In this document: piece by piece, positions 8,840 through 15,906 of the stretch
Position numbering within the stretch: position 1 is the first letter of the stretch
How the letters are laid out: the number at the start of each line of letters is the position of its first letter
Assembly (NCBI GenBank): GCA_913052275.1
Contig: CAJXDX010000009.1
Coordinates: 1 to 20,368 of the forward strand
Origin: an uncultured Pseudomonadota bacterium
Lineage (GTDB): Bacteria > SAR324 > NAC60-12
Direction of reading: 5' to 3'
Length of the DNA: 20,368 nt
Made by a program: the position numbers and the translations under genes
Notes under the pieces: model-generated
Told to the model about the DNA's origin: nothing
Seen by the model: the letters and a program-made list of their open reading frames with translations, nothing else
Database searches by the model: none

Positions 8840-9631
8840 ATGGAATTAGGACTCAAAGGAAAAGTTGCAATGGTTGCCGCTTCAAGCAAGGGACTTGGTT
8901 TTGGAATCGCAAAAGCATTGGCTGAAGAAGGAGCAAAACTGTCAATAGGCAGTCGCACAAAAGATGATATCGAAGCTGCCGCAGAGCAACTCAGGAAAGA
9001 AAACAACACTCAAGTATTAGCCTCAGTAATGGATTCGTCAAATCCTGAATCAATTTTGGAGTGGACCGATGCCACAATCAGGGAATTTGGTGGGGTTGAC
9101 AAACTGGTAGTCAATGCCGGTGGTCCTCCTGCCGGAAAATTCGAGGATTTTTCAGATGAGGACTGGCAAGCAGCTTTTGAGCTAAATCTTTTCAGTGCCG
9201 TTCGTATGATTCGGGCAACTCTGCCGTCAATGCGCCAGCGAGGCGGCGGCTCAGTTTTGACTGTAACTTCAATGGCTGTCAAGGAACCGATTGATGTGCT
9301 CATTCTCTCGAATGTAATGCGTTCCGGAGTAACCAGTTTGATCAAAAGCCTTTCCGCTCAACTTGCAGCAGATAAAATCCGACTGAATAATCTTATGCCT
9401 GGCCGTATCAAAACGGATCGTATCAAGCACCTTGATTCACTGAATGCAAAAAAACAGGGAATTTCGATTGAACAGATTGAAAAGACAAATCAGGCTGTAA
9501 TACCTTTGGGCCGTTATGGTACAATTGAGGAATTTGGACGCTGCGGTGCATTTTTACTGTCCGATGCTGCAAGTTACATTACAGGTTCCAGCCTTGCTGC
9601 CGATGGCGGTCTGATGAAAACCGTTTGGTAA
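8840..9631 (+). CDS. Short-chain dehydrogenase/reductase family protein with Ser/Arg in place of Tyr/Lys
   Basis: The 263-residue protein has a Rossmann fold of the classical SDR type. The nucleotide loop reads AASSKGLGFGIA (13-24), the NAG motif is at 92-94, the usual catalytic Ser is Ser144 (TVTSMA), and LNNLMPGRIKTDR (182-194) follows. The normal YxxxK pair is absent: counting from Ser144, the Tyr position holds Ser157 and the Lys position Arg161 (SNVMR). I chose the ATG at 8840 because a clear AGGAG lies at 8831-8835 and the protein then begins at the first beta strand. A longer frame from 8720 would overlap lnt by 82 bases. It resembles proteins annotated as 3-oxoacyl-ACP reductases, but the missing Tyr/Lys makes ordinary reductase chemistry doubtful. 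The substrate is unknown. It follows lnt by 38 bases. Confidence 0.85.
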   Translation: MELGLKGKVAMVAASSKGLGFGIAKALAEEGAKLSIGSRTKDDIEAAAEQLRKENNTQVLASVMDSSNPESILEWTDATIREFGGVDKLVVNAGGPPAGKFEDFSDEDWQAAFELNLFSAVRMIRATLPSMRQRGGGSVLTVTSMAVKEPIDVLILSNVMRSGVTSLIKSLSAQLAADKIRLNNLMPGRIKTDRIKHLDSLNAKKQGISIEQIEKTNQAVIPLGRYGTIEEFGRCGAFLLSDAASYITGSSLAADGGLMKTVW

Positions 9632-9689
9632 TTAACTCTCAAGTTTCAGTCATTTCTGCCGATAAAACTGATCAAAAGGAATACGCAGT

Positions 9690-9719
9690 ATCCCCCCTTA
9701 ATATTAAGTAAATGGGGAT
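9690..9719. terminator. GC stem-loop holding a perfect 12-base palindrome
   Basis: ATCCCC (9690-9695) pairs with GGGGAT (9714-9719), and the loop contains the perfect palindrome CTTAATATTAAG (9697-9708). It lies about 60 bases after the dehydrogenase stop and about 60 before the next start. There is no U-tract after it. It could be a processing or terminator hairpin, or a protein-binding site; the pairing is certain and the role is inferred. Confidence 0.4.
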
Positions 9720-9779
9720 CTCCAGTCAGATGATACATATATTCCTGTACAAGAATTTTGATCGAAAAATGAGGTGCTT

Positions 9780-10550
9780 ATGCCTGTTAATTACCTTAAC
9801 GTGTATCTTTTCTCCATCTTTGGAGGGCTTTTAGCCACAGTCGGTGGAATCGTGATTTTCTATTCCGGTATGTCTGAAGCAAGCTTTCTGGTCAACAGGG
9901 GAATGGAAATCACAACATATTATCTTGATAAAAATCGCTATGACCTCTATTTATTCGGGTTGGTTTACAGCATAACTTTTGGAGTTGCATTACTGCTTTT
10001 TCTTGCAGCAATTGTGATACCGACAAAAGAACAAATCAATAAACGAACATCTGAATCACAGATTGGTGAAACTTCCGGAACAGGAATCCCGTATACACCA
10101 GAAGCAATAACCACCGAAGAAGAAACTTCAGATGAAACTGAAACTTTACCTGCATCAGATGAATCTCTGGAAATAGAACTGGAACCTGATGTAGAATCAT
10201 TCGGAGAAGATGAGGATGAGGAAGAAACATCTGCAACTGGAAGTGCTGCAGATGAAGATTCAGACGTGATATATGGGACAGGACAAATCACTGACGAGGC
10301 ACACAGATCATTCATTCTGAACAGTCCTGACAGTGCTGTAAAGTTCCTGCTTAGAAAAGAGCTGGACGGCACCACTTTAAAATCAACACAAGATGAAATA
10401 TACGAAAGCTGGCAAAATCGTGGCCTTTCCCGGGGCAAGTTGCGTAAACATTTCCTCAAGGTAATGGAATGGGATAGCGTGCCTGAATTGGAAGTCAGTG
10501 AAATCTACGAACAAGTTAAAGACAAAGTATATGAAATTAAACACACCTGA
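9780..10550 (+). CDS. Two-helix membrane protein with long acidic linker, unknown function
   Basis: I do not recognise this 256-residue protein. It has two predicted membrane helices (about 8-28 and 58-80) around a short loop of some 30 residues. A low-complexity linker rich in Glu, Asp, Ser and Thr follows (about 90-165). The C-terminal domain (172-256) has a more ordinary composition, with an 'ESWQNRGLSRGKLRKHF' segment and helical charge spacing. The shape suggests an inner-membrane anchor that holds a cytoplasmic C-terminal domain on a flexible acidic tether. I chose the ATG at 9780 because GAGG at 9771-9774 sits five bases upstream; a GTG at 9774 would overlap that site. The next gene, a MoxR-type ATPase, starts 42 bases downstream, so the two may work together. 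That link is inference from spacing alone. Confidence 0.8.
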   Translation: MPVNYLNVYLFSIFGGLLATVGGIVIFYSGMSEASFLVNRGMEITTYYLDKNRYDLYLFGLVYSITFGVALLLFLAAIVIPTKEQINKRTSESQIGETSGTGIPYTPEAITTEEETSDETETLPASDESLEIELEPDVESFGEDEDEEETSATGSAADEDSDVIYGTGQITDEAHRSFILNSPDSAVKFLLRKELDGTTLKSTQDEIYESWQNRGLSRGKLRKHFLKVMEWDSVPELEVSEIYEQVKDKVYEIKHT

Positions 10551-10592
10551 ATCTCCAGCAATATAGATTCCACACTCAGTTAACAATAATTA

Positions 10593-11504
10593 ATGAGTTC
10601 AAAGCTTTTCCAAGGAACCCCAACCTATCTGCTGGATCCTAAACTAAGTGAGGCATTCCACATTGCCAGACTGCTTGAAAAACCTCTTTTGCTCGAAGGT
10701 GAGCCTGGAACAGGAAAAACTAAACTTGCACAGGAATTCGCCGCACATGAAAACCTGCCACTCTTTGAGGTTCCAATCACATCTGAAAGCAAAGTTTCAC
10801 TGCTTGTGTCCAGATTTGATGAAGTACAGCGCCTGATGGACGCACAAGCTGCAGTTGCAAATGCTCAAATGAAGCAGGCGGGGATAGAGATGCAAATTGA
10901 TACAGGCGGACGCCATGTTGATAACCTGACGGAATATGTTCATTTGGGTCCGCTGGCACAGGCTTTCTCTAAACCGGGATCAGTTTTGTTGCTGGATGAG
11001 ATAGACAAGGCCCCGCGCGAATTGCCTAACAACCTTCTGTTTCTGCTTTCGGAACGTCGAATTGTTGTTCCGGAAACACAGCAAACAATTTCCTGCAAGC
11101 CCGGGGAAATGCCGATAATCGTTATAACTTCCAACCACGAACAGGATTTGCCTGCACCTTTTATCCGGCGCTGCATTTACGCATACATTGAGTTCCCGTC
11201 TCCTGAAAGGATGAAAGAAATTGTCCGCATGCATCATCCTGGAGCAAATAAAAAAATTGTGTCTGCAGCTATTGAGATTTTTTATCAGCTGCGTGAGCTT
11301 GATCTGACGCGTAAACCTTCTACCAGTGAAATATTAGACTGGATTGGGTATTTGGTTCAGACAAAAGTACTGGACTCAAAAGTGATAGAAAAGCTGAAAG
11401 GTGCGCATACGCTGGTAAAACATCGAGACGACAGGGAACTTTTGCAGGTAATTCAGGAAAAAGGTATTGAAGCTGCCACCAGTCGCAAATCATCCGGCTG
11501 GTAA
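10593..11504 (+). CDS. MoxR-family AAA+ ATPase
   Basis: The 303-residue cytoplasmic ATPase shows Walker A GEPGTGKT (36-43), Walker B VLLLDEIDKA (131-140), sensor-1 ITSN (178-181) and an IRRC segment (191-194) that may supply the arginine finger. The C-terminal lid runs from about 200. The 'PLLLEGEPGTGKTKLAQEFA' context and the LPAPFIRRC ending match MoxR-type ATPases, which act as chaperone-like remodelling factors and usually sit beside a von Willebrand A (VWA/CoxE) gene. Here plsY follows after 29 bases and no VWA gene is present. The preceding two-helix acidic protein is the only candidate partner nearby. It is not the cobaltochelatase ATPase subunit, whose motif context differs. There is no Shine-Dalgarno sequence at the start. 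The family call is firm and the client is unknown. Confidence 0.88.
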   Translation: MSSKLFQGTPTYLLDPKLSEAFHIARLLEKPLLLEGEPGTGKTKLAQEFAAHENLPLFEVPITSESKVSLLVSRFDEVQRLMDAQAAVANAQMKQAGIEMQIDTGGRHVDNLTEYVHLGPLAQAFSKPGSVLLLDEIDKAPRELPNNLLFLLSERRIVVPETQQTISCKPGEMPIIVITSNHEQDLPAPFIRRCIYAYIEFPSPERMKEIVRMHHPGANKKIVSAAIEIFYQLRELDLTRKPSTSEILDWIGYLVQTKVLDSKVIEKLKGAHTLVKHRDDRELLQVIQEKGIEAATSRKSSGW

Positions 11505-11533
11505 ACCCATACTTTCAGTTTCTTAAAAAGTAA

Positions 11534-12184
11534 ATGTATCTGATAAGCTTCTTTATACTTGTCTTTCTTCTGGGAGGCATTCCTTTCGGCTTATTGATCA
11601 GCCGCTACTGGTTAAAAATAGACATTCGTCAGCAGGGAAGCGGTAACATTGGCATGACAAATGTGATGAGGGTCGGGGGAAAGTTGCCGGGATTACTAAC
11701 CTTTGTGCTGGACTTCGGCAAAGGAAGTGTGGCTGTACTGCTTGCAAAGACTTTTATTCCGGCATTGGTGATTGACACTGAAACTCAGAAAATTTTTTTA
11801 AGCCTTGCCGGAGTTATCGTAGTCTGCGGACATGTTTTTTCTGTTTTTCTGCGTTTCAAAGGAGGAAAAGGAATTTCAACTTTATTTGGAGTGTTAGCTG
11901 TTTTAAATTTAAATATCGGCATCTGTGCAGCTATTGTATGGTTAGTAATGTTTTTCTGGAGACATATTTCAAGCCTTTCAGGAATCACAATGCTTACTGT
12001 TCTTCCCTGGCTTTTTCTTCTGATACCTTGGTTAAAAAATGAATCGCCTGTTTGGCCTGTGTTTTTCCTGTTTCTTTTGTTGTCATCTCTGCTGGTTTAC
12101 CAGCATCTTGAAAATATAAAGCGTCTGCTTAGAGGGAAGGAAGGTCAACTCAGTGCAAGTAAAAATAACGATGTACATAATTGA
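11534..12184 (+). CDS. plsY: Acyl-phosphate:glycerol-3-phosphate acyltransferase
   Basis: PlsY is an inner-membrane enzyme that transfers an acyl group from acyl-phosphate to position 1 of glycerol-3-phosphate, giving lysophosphatidic acid for phospholipid synthesis. The 216 residues show the three family motifs in order: GGIPFGLL (about 14-21), GSGNIGMTNVMR (36-47), and FKGGKGIST (108-116) after a CGHVFSVF segment. Several hydrophobic helices make up the rest, and a charged, probably disordered, tail follows residue 195. The length is normal for the family. The gene lies 29 bases after the MoxR ATPase gene and 12 bases before the exchanger gene, so the three may be cotranscribed. No PlsX gene is in the window. 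The start ATG has no Shine-Dalgarno sequence. Confidence 0.95.
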   Translation: MYLISFFILVFLLGGIPFGLLISRYWLKIDIRQQGSGNIGMTNVMRVGGKLPGLLTFVLDFGKGSVAVLLAKTFIPALVIDTETQKIFLSLAGVIVVCGHVFSVFLRFKGGKGISTLFGVLAVLNLNIGICAAIVWLVMFFWRHISSLSGITMLTVLPWLFLLIPWLKNESPVWPVFFLFLLLSSLLVYQHLENIKRLLRGKEGQLSASKNNDVHN

Positions 12185-12196
12185 TACAAGCCTCAT

Positions 12197-13321
12197 ATGA
12201 ATCCACTCGCACCTTTAATTTTCTTCTTCGGAAAAGGTATGTTGCGACATGCCGTGCTGTTAGTCGGACTGTCCATCATATCATGGTATATAACAATTGA
12301 AGGAATTGGCTGGGGAGGTTATTTACTTTGGATTTCACTAATATTGTTAGCAACTATCATTATCTGGAGGGCCGGAGATTTTTTCTCATCCGCGGCAACT
12401 TACATTCAGGAAAAATACGAAATCCCGCATTCCATTAAAGCGGCTGTAATTGACGCAGTTGCCAGTTCATTCCCTGAATTCTGCGTGGCAGTAATCGCAG
12501 TAATAATGATTGGTCGAGCAGAGGTTGGTATTTCAAGCATCGTTGGTTCCGCGCTTTATAACGTACTTGTAATTCCTGCAGCATCAGGATTAGTTGCCGC
12601 AAGCCCAATGATCATCAGCAGGGAAGTTGTCTGGCGTGATAATATCTTTTATTTTGGGGTTGTTCTGTTGCTAGGAGCAATGCTCTGGCAATTTCCAAAC
12701 GAATGGGGGGCAGGAGTTGCTTTATTATTTCTGCTGGCTTACATAGGTTATGTTGTACTTCTACACCGAGACTTCAAGAAATCACGAAACCAGGAAAGTG
12801 ATGAAATTATAACCGAAGAAGTTGAGGAAGATGAAGAAGATTTACTGGAACTGACATCTGAAAAAAAAGCATGGCTGTGGATCATGTTAATGATGTTTGT
12901 GATGGGAGGAGCTTCTCACCTGCTTGTGGAATCTTCACTTGCTTTGGGTGATATGCTGGGAATCGATGGTGTAATAATGGGTTTTGTTGTGATTGCAGCA
13001 GGAACCTCTGTCCCGGATACAGCTCTTTCAATTATCAGTGCTAAAAAAGGGCATTATGACGCCGCAGTTTCAAACGTGTTTGGCAGCAATATATTTGACA
13101 TCTGCGTATGTTTAAGCATTCCCATTTTACTGGCACTTGCAATGACTGGAGAACCAACCAAGATTGACCTTCCTCAAACAGGACTGATATGGAGCTTGAT
13201 TGGTGCAACACTTTTAGCCATTTATTTCTTCTGGAGTAATAACTACACTCTCACCAAAGTTAAAGCAGGCATGATGGGAATACTTTACCTGCTCATAATT
13301 TTAGTCTCCTTCACATTTTAA
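12197..13321 (+). CDS. Cation/Ca2+ exchanger, CaCA superfamily (NCKX-like)
   Basis: This polytopic inner-membrane antiporter of 374 residues has two inverted alpha repeats. Alpha-1 spans about 84-125 (AVASSFPEF, then GSALYNVLVIP); alpha-2 spans about 263-305 (AAGTSVPDTALSI, then SNVFGSNIFDICV). Acidic ion-site residues are Glu94 in alpha-1 and Asp274 in alpha-2. A Glu/Asp combination is the pattern of K+-dependent Na+/Ca2+ exchangers, though that does not prove K+ dependence. A highly acidic loop (about 200-218) separates the halves and probably faces the cytoplasm. Family members expel Ca2+ or other cations using the Na+ or H+ gradient; the actual ion cannot be read from the sequence. It begins 12 bases after plsY. 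The alpha-1 motif has ASSFPE in place of the usual GTSxPE. Confidence 0.87.
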   Translation: MNPLAPLIFFFGKGMLRHAVLLVGLSIISWYITIEGIGWGGYLLWISLILLATIIIWRAGDFFSSAATYIQEKYEIPHSIKAAVIDAVASSFPEFCVAVIAVIMIGRAEVGISSIVGSALYNVLVIPAASGLVAASPMIISREVVWRDNIFYFGVVLLLGAMLWQFPNEWGAGVALLFLLAYIGYVVLLHRDFKKSRNQESDEIITEEVEEDEEDLLELTSEKKAWLWIMLMMFVMGGASHLLVESSLALGDMLGIDGVIMGFVVIAAGTSVPDTALSIISAKKGHYDAAVSNVFGSNIFDICVCLSIPILLALAMTGEPTKIDLPQTGLIWSLIGATLLAIYFFWSNNYTLTKVKAGMMGILYLLIILVSFTF

Positions 13322-13331
13322 TACTGTTAAA

Positions 13332-13346
13332 GAAGGGCCCCCCTTC
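13332..13346. terminator. Hairpin between convergent exchanger and cobS genes
   Basis: GAAGGG (13332-13337) pairs with CCCTTC (13341-13346) around a CCC loop, 10 bases after the exchanger stop and between two convergent genes. Read on the - strand it is followed by TTT, so it may serve both sides. A run of eight T on the - strand (13428-13421) also lies just after the cobS stop, without a clear stem of its own. Confidence 0.4.
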
Positions 13347-13431
13347 AGGGAAATTACTGAGTACTGTTTATTTCAATGACTCGACTATACCTGAACGGCG
13401 TAATATATTTTACTGTGAGCAAAAAAAACAA

Positions 13432-14226
13432 TCATAGTCCAATCTTGAATCCCAGAAAAATATAAAAAACAACTTCAGTCAGCTGTTGTGTTGAGCCCAT
13501 ACAGTCCCCAGTTATACCGCCGAGTTTCTTCCTAAAATATGCCATTAAAAACCACCACATAAGAATCGCCGCAAAAAATCCCAGCCAAGCATGATTCCAG
13601 ACTATCAGCAAAGGCAATAAGCATATTATCAAATTTACAGCTATGTCAGTCTTTGAAATGTCAGTCATAGCACCGGATTTGCTATTAGTTGAATCCTGAA
13701 CATATGCTATGAATCCTAGCTGTGAAATTGCCAGAAAGCGGCTTAAAGAATGTCCGGAAATCCAAATCCAGGGCAATAATTCAGTTTCAATTTGCAAAAG
13801 TGAGAAAAATTTAAGCAGAACCAAAAGCAAAATACCCAGGGCACCATAAGTCCCTATCCGGGAATCTTTCATGATTCTCAGTTTTTCCTCCGGAGTCCCT
13901 CCGTGGCCAAATCCGTCGCAGGTGTCGGCAAAACCGTCTTCGTGCAATGCCCCGGTAAGCAGCACTCCAACTGCCAAACCCAGCAGGACTGCCACCGGTT
14001 CCGGACTTTCGGAAGATGATTGCCAGATGAGCGAACCGGAAATAAGCATTTCAGCCAGCATCCATACGGCAGCACATGCACCCCCTGCAATCCAGCCTAC
14101 AAGGGAAAAATAACGTGATGAATATGAATTTTCTTCTGAGAACCAATTTGAAGGCAGTGGGATTCTGCTGTAAAAAGTTACAGCTCCGGCAAAGCGCTGC
14201 AGTTCCTTTCTGACCTTATTTATCAT
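13432..14226 (-). CDS. cobS: Adenosylcobinamide-GDP ribazoletransferase (cobalamin synthase)
   Basis: This inner-membrane enzyme joins adenosylcobinamide-GDP to alpha-ribazole (or its phosphate) to give adenosylcobalamin, or its phosphate, the last assembly step. The 264-residue form from the ATG at 14226 starts MINKVRKELQRFAGAVTFYSRIPLP, the expected N-terminus. The signature TGALHEDGFADTCDGF (91-106) is followed by KLRIMKDSRIGTYGA (115-129), and GGITGDCMGSTQQ lies near the C-terminus. Several membrane helices fill the rest. A GTG at 14238 would add four residues and deepen the overlap. Either way the start lies inside the 3' end of cobT (11-base overlap), so translation is probably coupled. 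Note that this is bacterial CobS in the Salmonella naming, not the ATPase subunit of cobaltochelatase that shares the name. Confidence 0.95.
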   Translation of the reverse strand: MINKVRKELQRFAGAVTFYSRIPLPSNWFSEENSYSSRYFSLVGWIAGGACAAVWMLAEMLISGSLIWQSSSESPEPVAVLLGLAVGVLLTGALHEDGFADTCDGFGHGGTPEEKLRIMKDSRIGTYGALGILLLVLLKFFSLLQIETELLPWIWISGHSLSRFLAISQLGFIAYVQDSTNSKSGAMTDISKTDIAVNLIICLLPLLIVWNHAWLGFFAAILMWWFLMAYFRKKLGGITGDCMGSTQQLTEVVFYIFLGFKIGL

Positions 14227-15262
14227 CAGTACGACCACTCACGCCGGCAGATTCAAAGGATGCCATATGTTTCAAGAATGAAACAGCCGACTGTAAAATT
14301 GGGAAAGCTACTGCCGCTCCTGTTCCCTCTCCCAGACGCATTCCTAATAAAATCAGGGGCTCTGCCTGCAAATATTTCAGAATTTCAGCATGTCCCTGTT
14401 CATCAGACTGATGAGTAAAAACAGCATATTGCTGAATTTCCGGAACGATTCTGGAGGCCGCAAGAAATGCTGCTGCTGCAATAAATCCGTCAATTAGAAT
14501 AATCCTCTTTAAAACTGCTGATTCCAGCATAGCCCCGACCATCATAGCAATTTCAAAGCCTCCAAAAGTGGACAATACTGCTTGAGGTTCTTTAATTTCA
14601 GCATGTTTTTCAAGTGCCTGGCGAATAATATTTTGTTTTTGTGCAAGTCCGGAATCATCCAGCCCGGTCCCTTTACCAACACAATTCTCAACAGGGAGCC
14701 CGGTAAAGCGCTGGGTCAAGGCCGCCGCAGAGGAGGTATTCCCAATTCCCATCTCACCAAATCCGATCACGTTGCAAGTTGATACTGGAACTGTACGACT
14801 TAACTCTGCTCCCTTATCAATAGACCTTTCACATTCTTCAAGGCTCATTGCCGGTTCTTTACAGAAGTTTTTTGTACCTCTTCCTATTTTTGCTTTAATT
14901 AATTCAGCGTGCCCCGGCAAATCAGTTTTAACCCCTGCATCCACAACATGTAAACTGATATTGTTCTGACGACAAAAAACATTAATTGCGGCTCCTCCGT
15001 TGAGAAAATTGAGCACCATTTGCGCTGTTACTTCCTGCGGATATGGACTCACTCCTTCTTCTGTAATTCCGTGATCACCGGCAAAAACCAGGATTGTGGG
15101 ATTTACAAGTTCAGGATTGAGGCTGTTCTGAATTCTTCCGCACTGTAATGCCAGTGTTTCCAGTCTGCCAAGTGAACCTGGAGGTTTTGTCTTGCCGTCG
15201 ATTTTTTTCTTTAAATCAACATCGATGTTCGATGAAACAGGTGGAATTAAAAATTTTCTCAT
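14216..15262 (-). CDS. cobT: Nicotinate-nucleotide:dimethylbenzimidazole phosphoribosyltransferase
   Basis: CobT activates the lower-ligand base by moving phosphoribose from nicotinate mononucleotide to 5,6-dimethylbenzimidazole, giving alpha-ribazole phosphate. The 348 residues carry KTKPPGSLGRLE (24-35), FAGDHGITEEGVSPYPQEVT (60-79), GEMGIGNTSSAAA (169-181) and LGMRLGEGTGAA (306-317). Glu312 in the last motif corresponds to the catalytic Glu317 of the Salmonella enzyme. Length is normal. The product feeds directly into CobS, whose gene overlaps its 3' end by 11 bases. Upstream lies the ArsC-family gene, 46 bases away. The start ATG has no Shine-Dalgarno sequence. The base actually used may differ from dimethylbenzimidazole; no gene for making that base (bluB, bza) is in view. 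Confidence 0.96.
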   Translation of the reverse strand: MRKFLIPPVSSNIDVDLKKKIDGKTKPPGSLGRLETLALQCGRIQNSLNPELVNPTILVFAGDHGITEEGVSPYPQEVTAQMVLNFLNGGAAINVFCRQNNISLHVVDAGVKTDLPGHAELIKAKIGRGTKNFCKEPAMSLEECERSIDKGAELSRTVPVSTCNVIGFGEMGIGNTSSAAALTQRFTGLPVENCVGKGTGLDDSGLAQKQNIIRQALEKHAEIKEPQAVLSTFGGFEIAMMVGAMLESAVLKRIILIDGFIAAAAFLAASRIVPEIQQYAVFTHQSDEQGHAEILKYLQAEPLILLGMRLGEGTGAAVAFPILQSAVSFLKHMASFESAGVSGRTDDK

Positions 15263-15308
15263 TCTAAAGCAGTTCTTTATAAAGCTTACTTAGTTGATAA
15301 GCAGTATT

Positions 15309-15662
15309 TTAATCCAGCACTTTCAGTACATTTTCTGGAGGACGACCAATCACTGCTCCTGTAGCTGTTATGACTATTGGTCTTTCAATTAAAACCGGAT
15401 TCTTAGCCATAATTGTCACCCACTGCTCATTCGTAAGCTGATCACCAGCTGAGATACCCAATTCTTTAGCCTTGTCTTCCTTGAAGCGTATCAACTGCTT
15501 AGGATGAATTTTCAATTTTATGATGATTTCTTCCAACTCATCTTTTGTTGGTGGATTTTTCAAGTACTCAATAATAGTCGGCTTAAGTCCTTTACTGTGC
15601 AGAAAATCCAGTGATGCTCTGCTTTTACTGCATTTTTGGTTGTGATAGATGGTGCATTTCAT
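15309..15662 (-). CDS. arsC: ArsC-family (glutaredoxin-type) arsenate reductase-like protein
   Basis: The 117-residue thioredoxin-fold protein has the ArsC pattern YHNQKCSKSR with the active Cys at position 11. Arg59 (LIRF), Arg94 (IERPIVI) and Arg107 (GRPPE) fall at almost the same positions as Arg60, Arg94 and Arg107, the oxyanion-binding residues of the E. coli plasmid ArsC. Such enzymes reduce arsenate to arsenite using glutathione and glutaredoxin. It lacks the C-terminal extension of the 141-residue plasmid enzyme and is closer in size to chromosomal YfgD-like proteins, whose arsenate activity is not established. The residue before QKC is Asn followed by Gln where Pro is common. No arsR, arsB or acr3 gene is nearby. 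It sits upstream of cobT in the same direction with a 46-base gap, and may simply share the transcript. Confidence 0.85.
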   Translation of the reverse strand: MKCTIYHNQKCSKSRASLDFLHSKGLKPTIIEYLKNPPTKDELEEIIIKLKIHPKQLIRFKEDKAKELGISAGDQLTNEQWVTIMAKNPVLIERPIVITATGAVIGRPPENVLKVLD

Positions 15663-15906
15663 TTTTTTATGGAATAAATATATACTGTAATTTCAATTAG
15701 TTAACGTTCATAATATATTGTTTAAAGTATATTAAATCCCTGTTTTGAAAGTTATAATATGTTCTTTAAATAAATTATTCCTTTAAGCTAGATGAAAAAA
15801 ACCCCGGAATATTTTAATAGAATCTTTTAAACACAGGGTATTAATCTAAACTTGTTTATATCAATGGATGGAATCCATTTTGGATTTTAGTGGCATGAAA
15901 TACAAC
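15663..15906. other. AT-rich gap between cobN and arsC with a possible arsC promoter
   Basis: This gap is much more AT-rich than the genes on either side and holds no plausible coding frame. On the - strand TATATT (15682-15677) could be a -10 box and TTAACT (15704-15699) a -35 box, with a 16-base spacer, for arsC-cobT-cobS. That would leave a leader of only a few bases, and no Shine-Dalgarno sequence precedes the arsC ATG. I looked for a cobalamin riboswitch and found no convincing B12 box or folded core. The promoter is a weak call. Confidence 0.25.
15863..15879 (-). terminator. Hairpin downstream of cobN
   Basis: AATGGAT (15863-15869) pairs with ATCCATT (15873-15879) around a three-base loop, 27 bases past the cobN stop. 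There is no U-tract directly after it in the direction of cobN transcription, so it may be a terminator or an mRNA 3'-end stabilising hairpin. Confidence 0.3.

Noticed and set aside
9965..10459. 164-codon open frame on the - strand
   Set aside because: It is the mirror of the acidic linker: a Ser-rich, low-complexity translation caused by Glu/Asp/Ser codons on the other strand.
10593..11504. AAA+ gene as the cobaltochelatase ATPase subunit for CobN
   Set aside because: Its Walker A context and C-terminal pattern are MoxR-type, it is on the opposite strand and it is over 4 kb from cobN.
15720..15840. Inverted pair CCCTGTTTT and AAACACAGGG in the cobN-arsC gap
   Set aside because: The match is imperfect, the arms are about 85 bases apart and the region is AT-rich, so chance is likely.
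15663..15906. Cobalamin riboswitch upstream of arsC-cobT-cobS
   Set aside because: A GCCACT string occurs on the - strand, but it lies next to the cobN stop and there is no surrounding B12-box or stem pattern.
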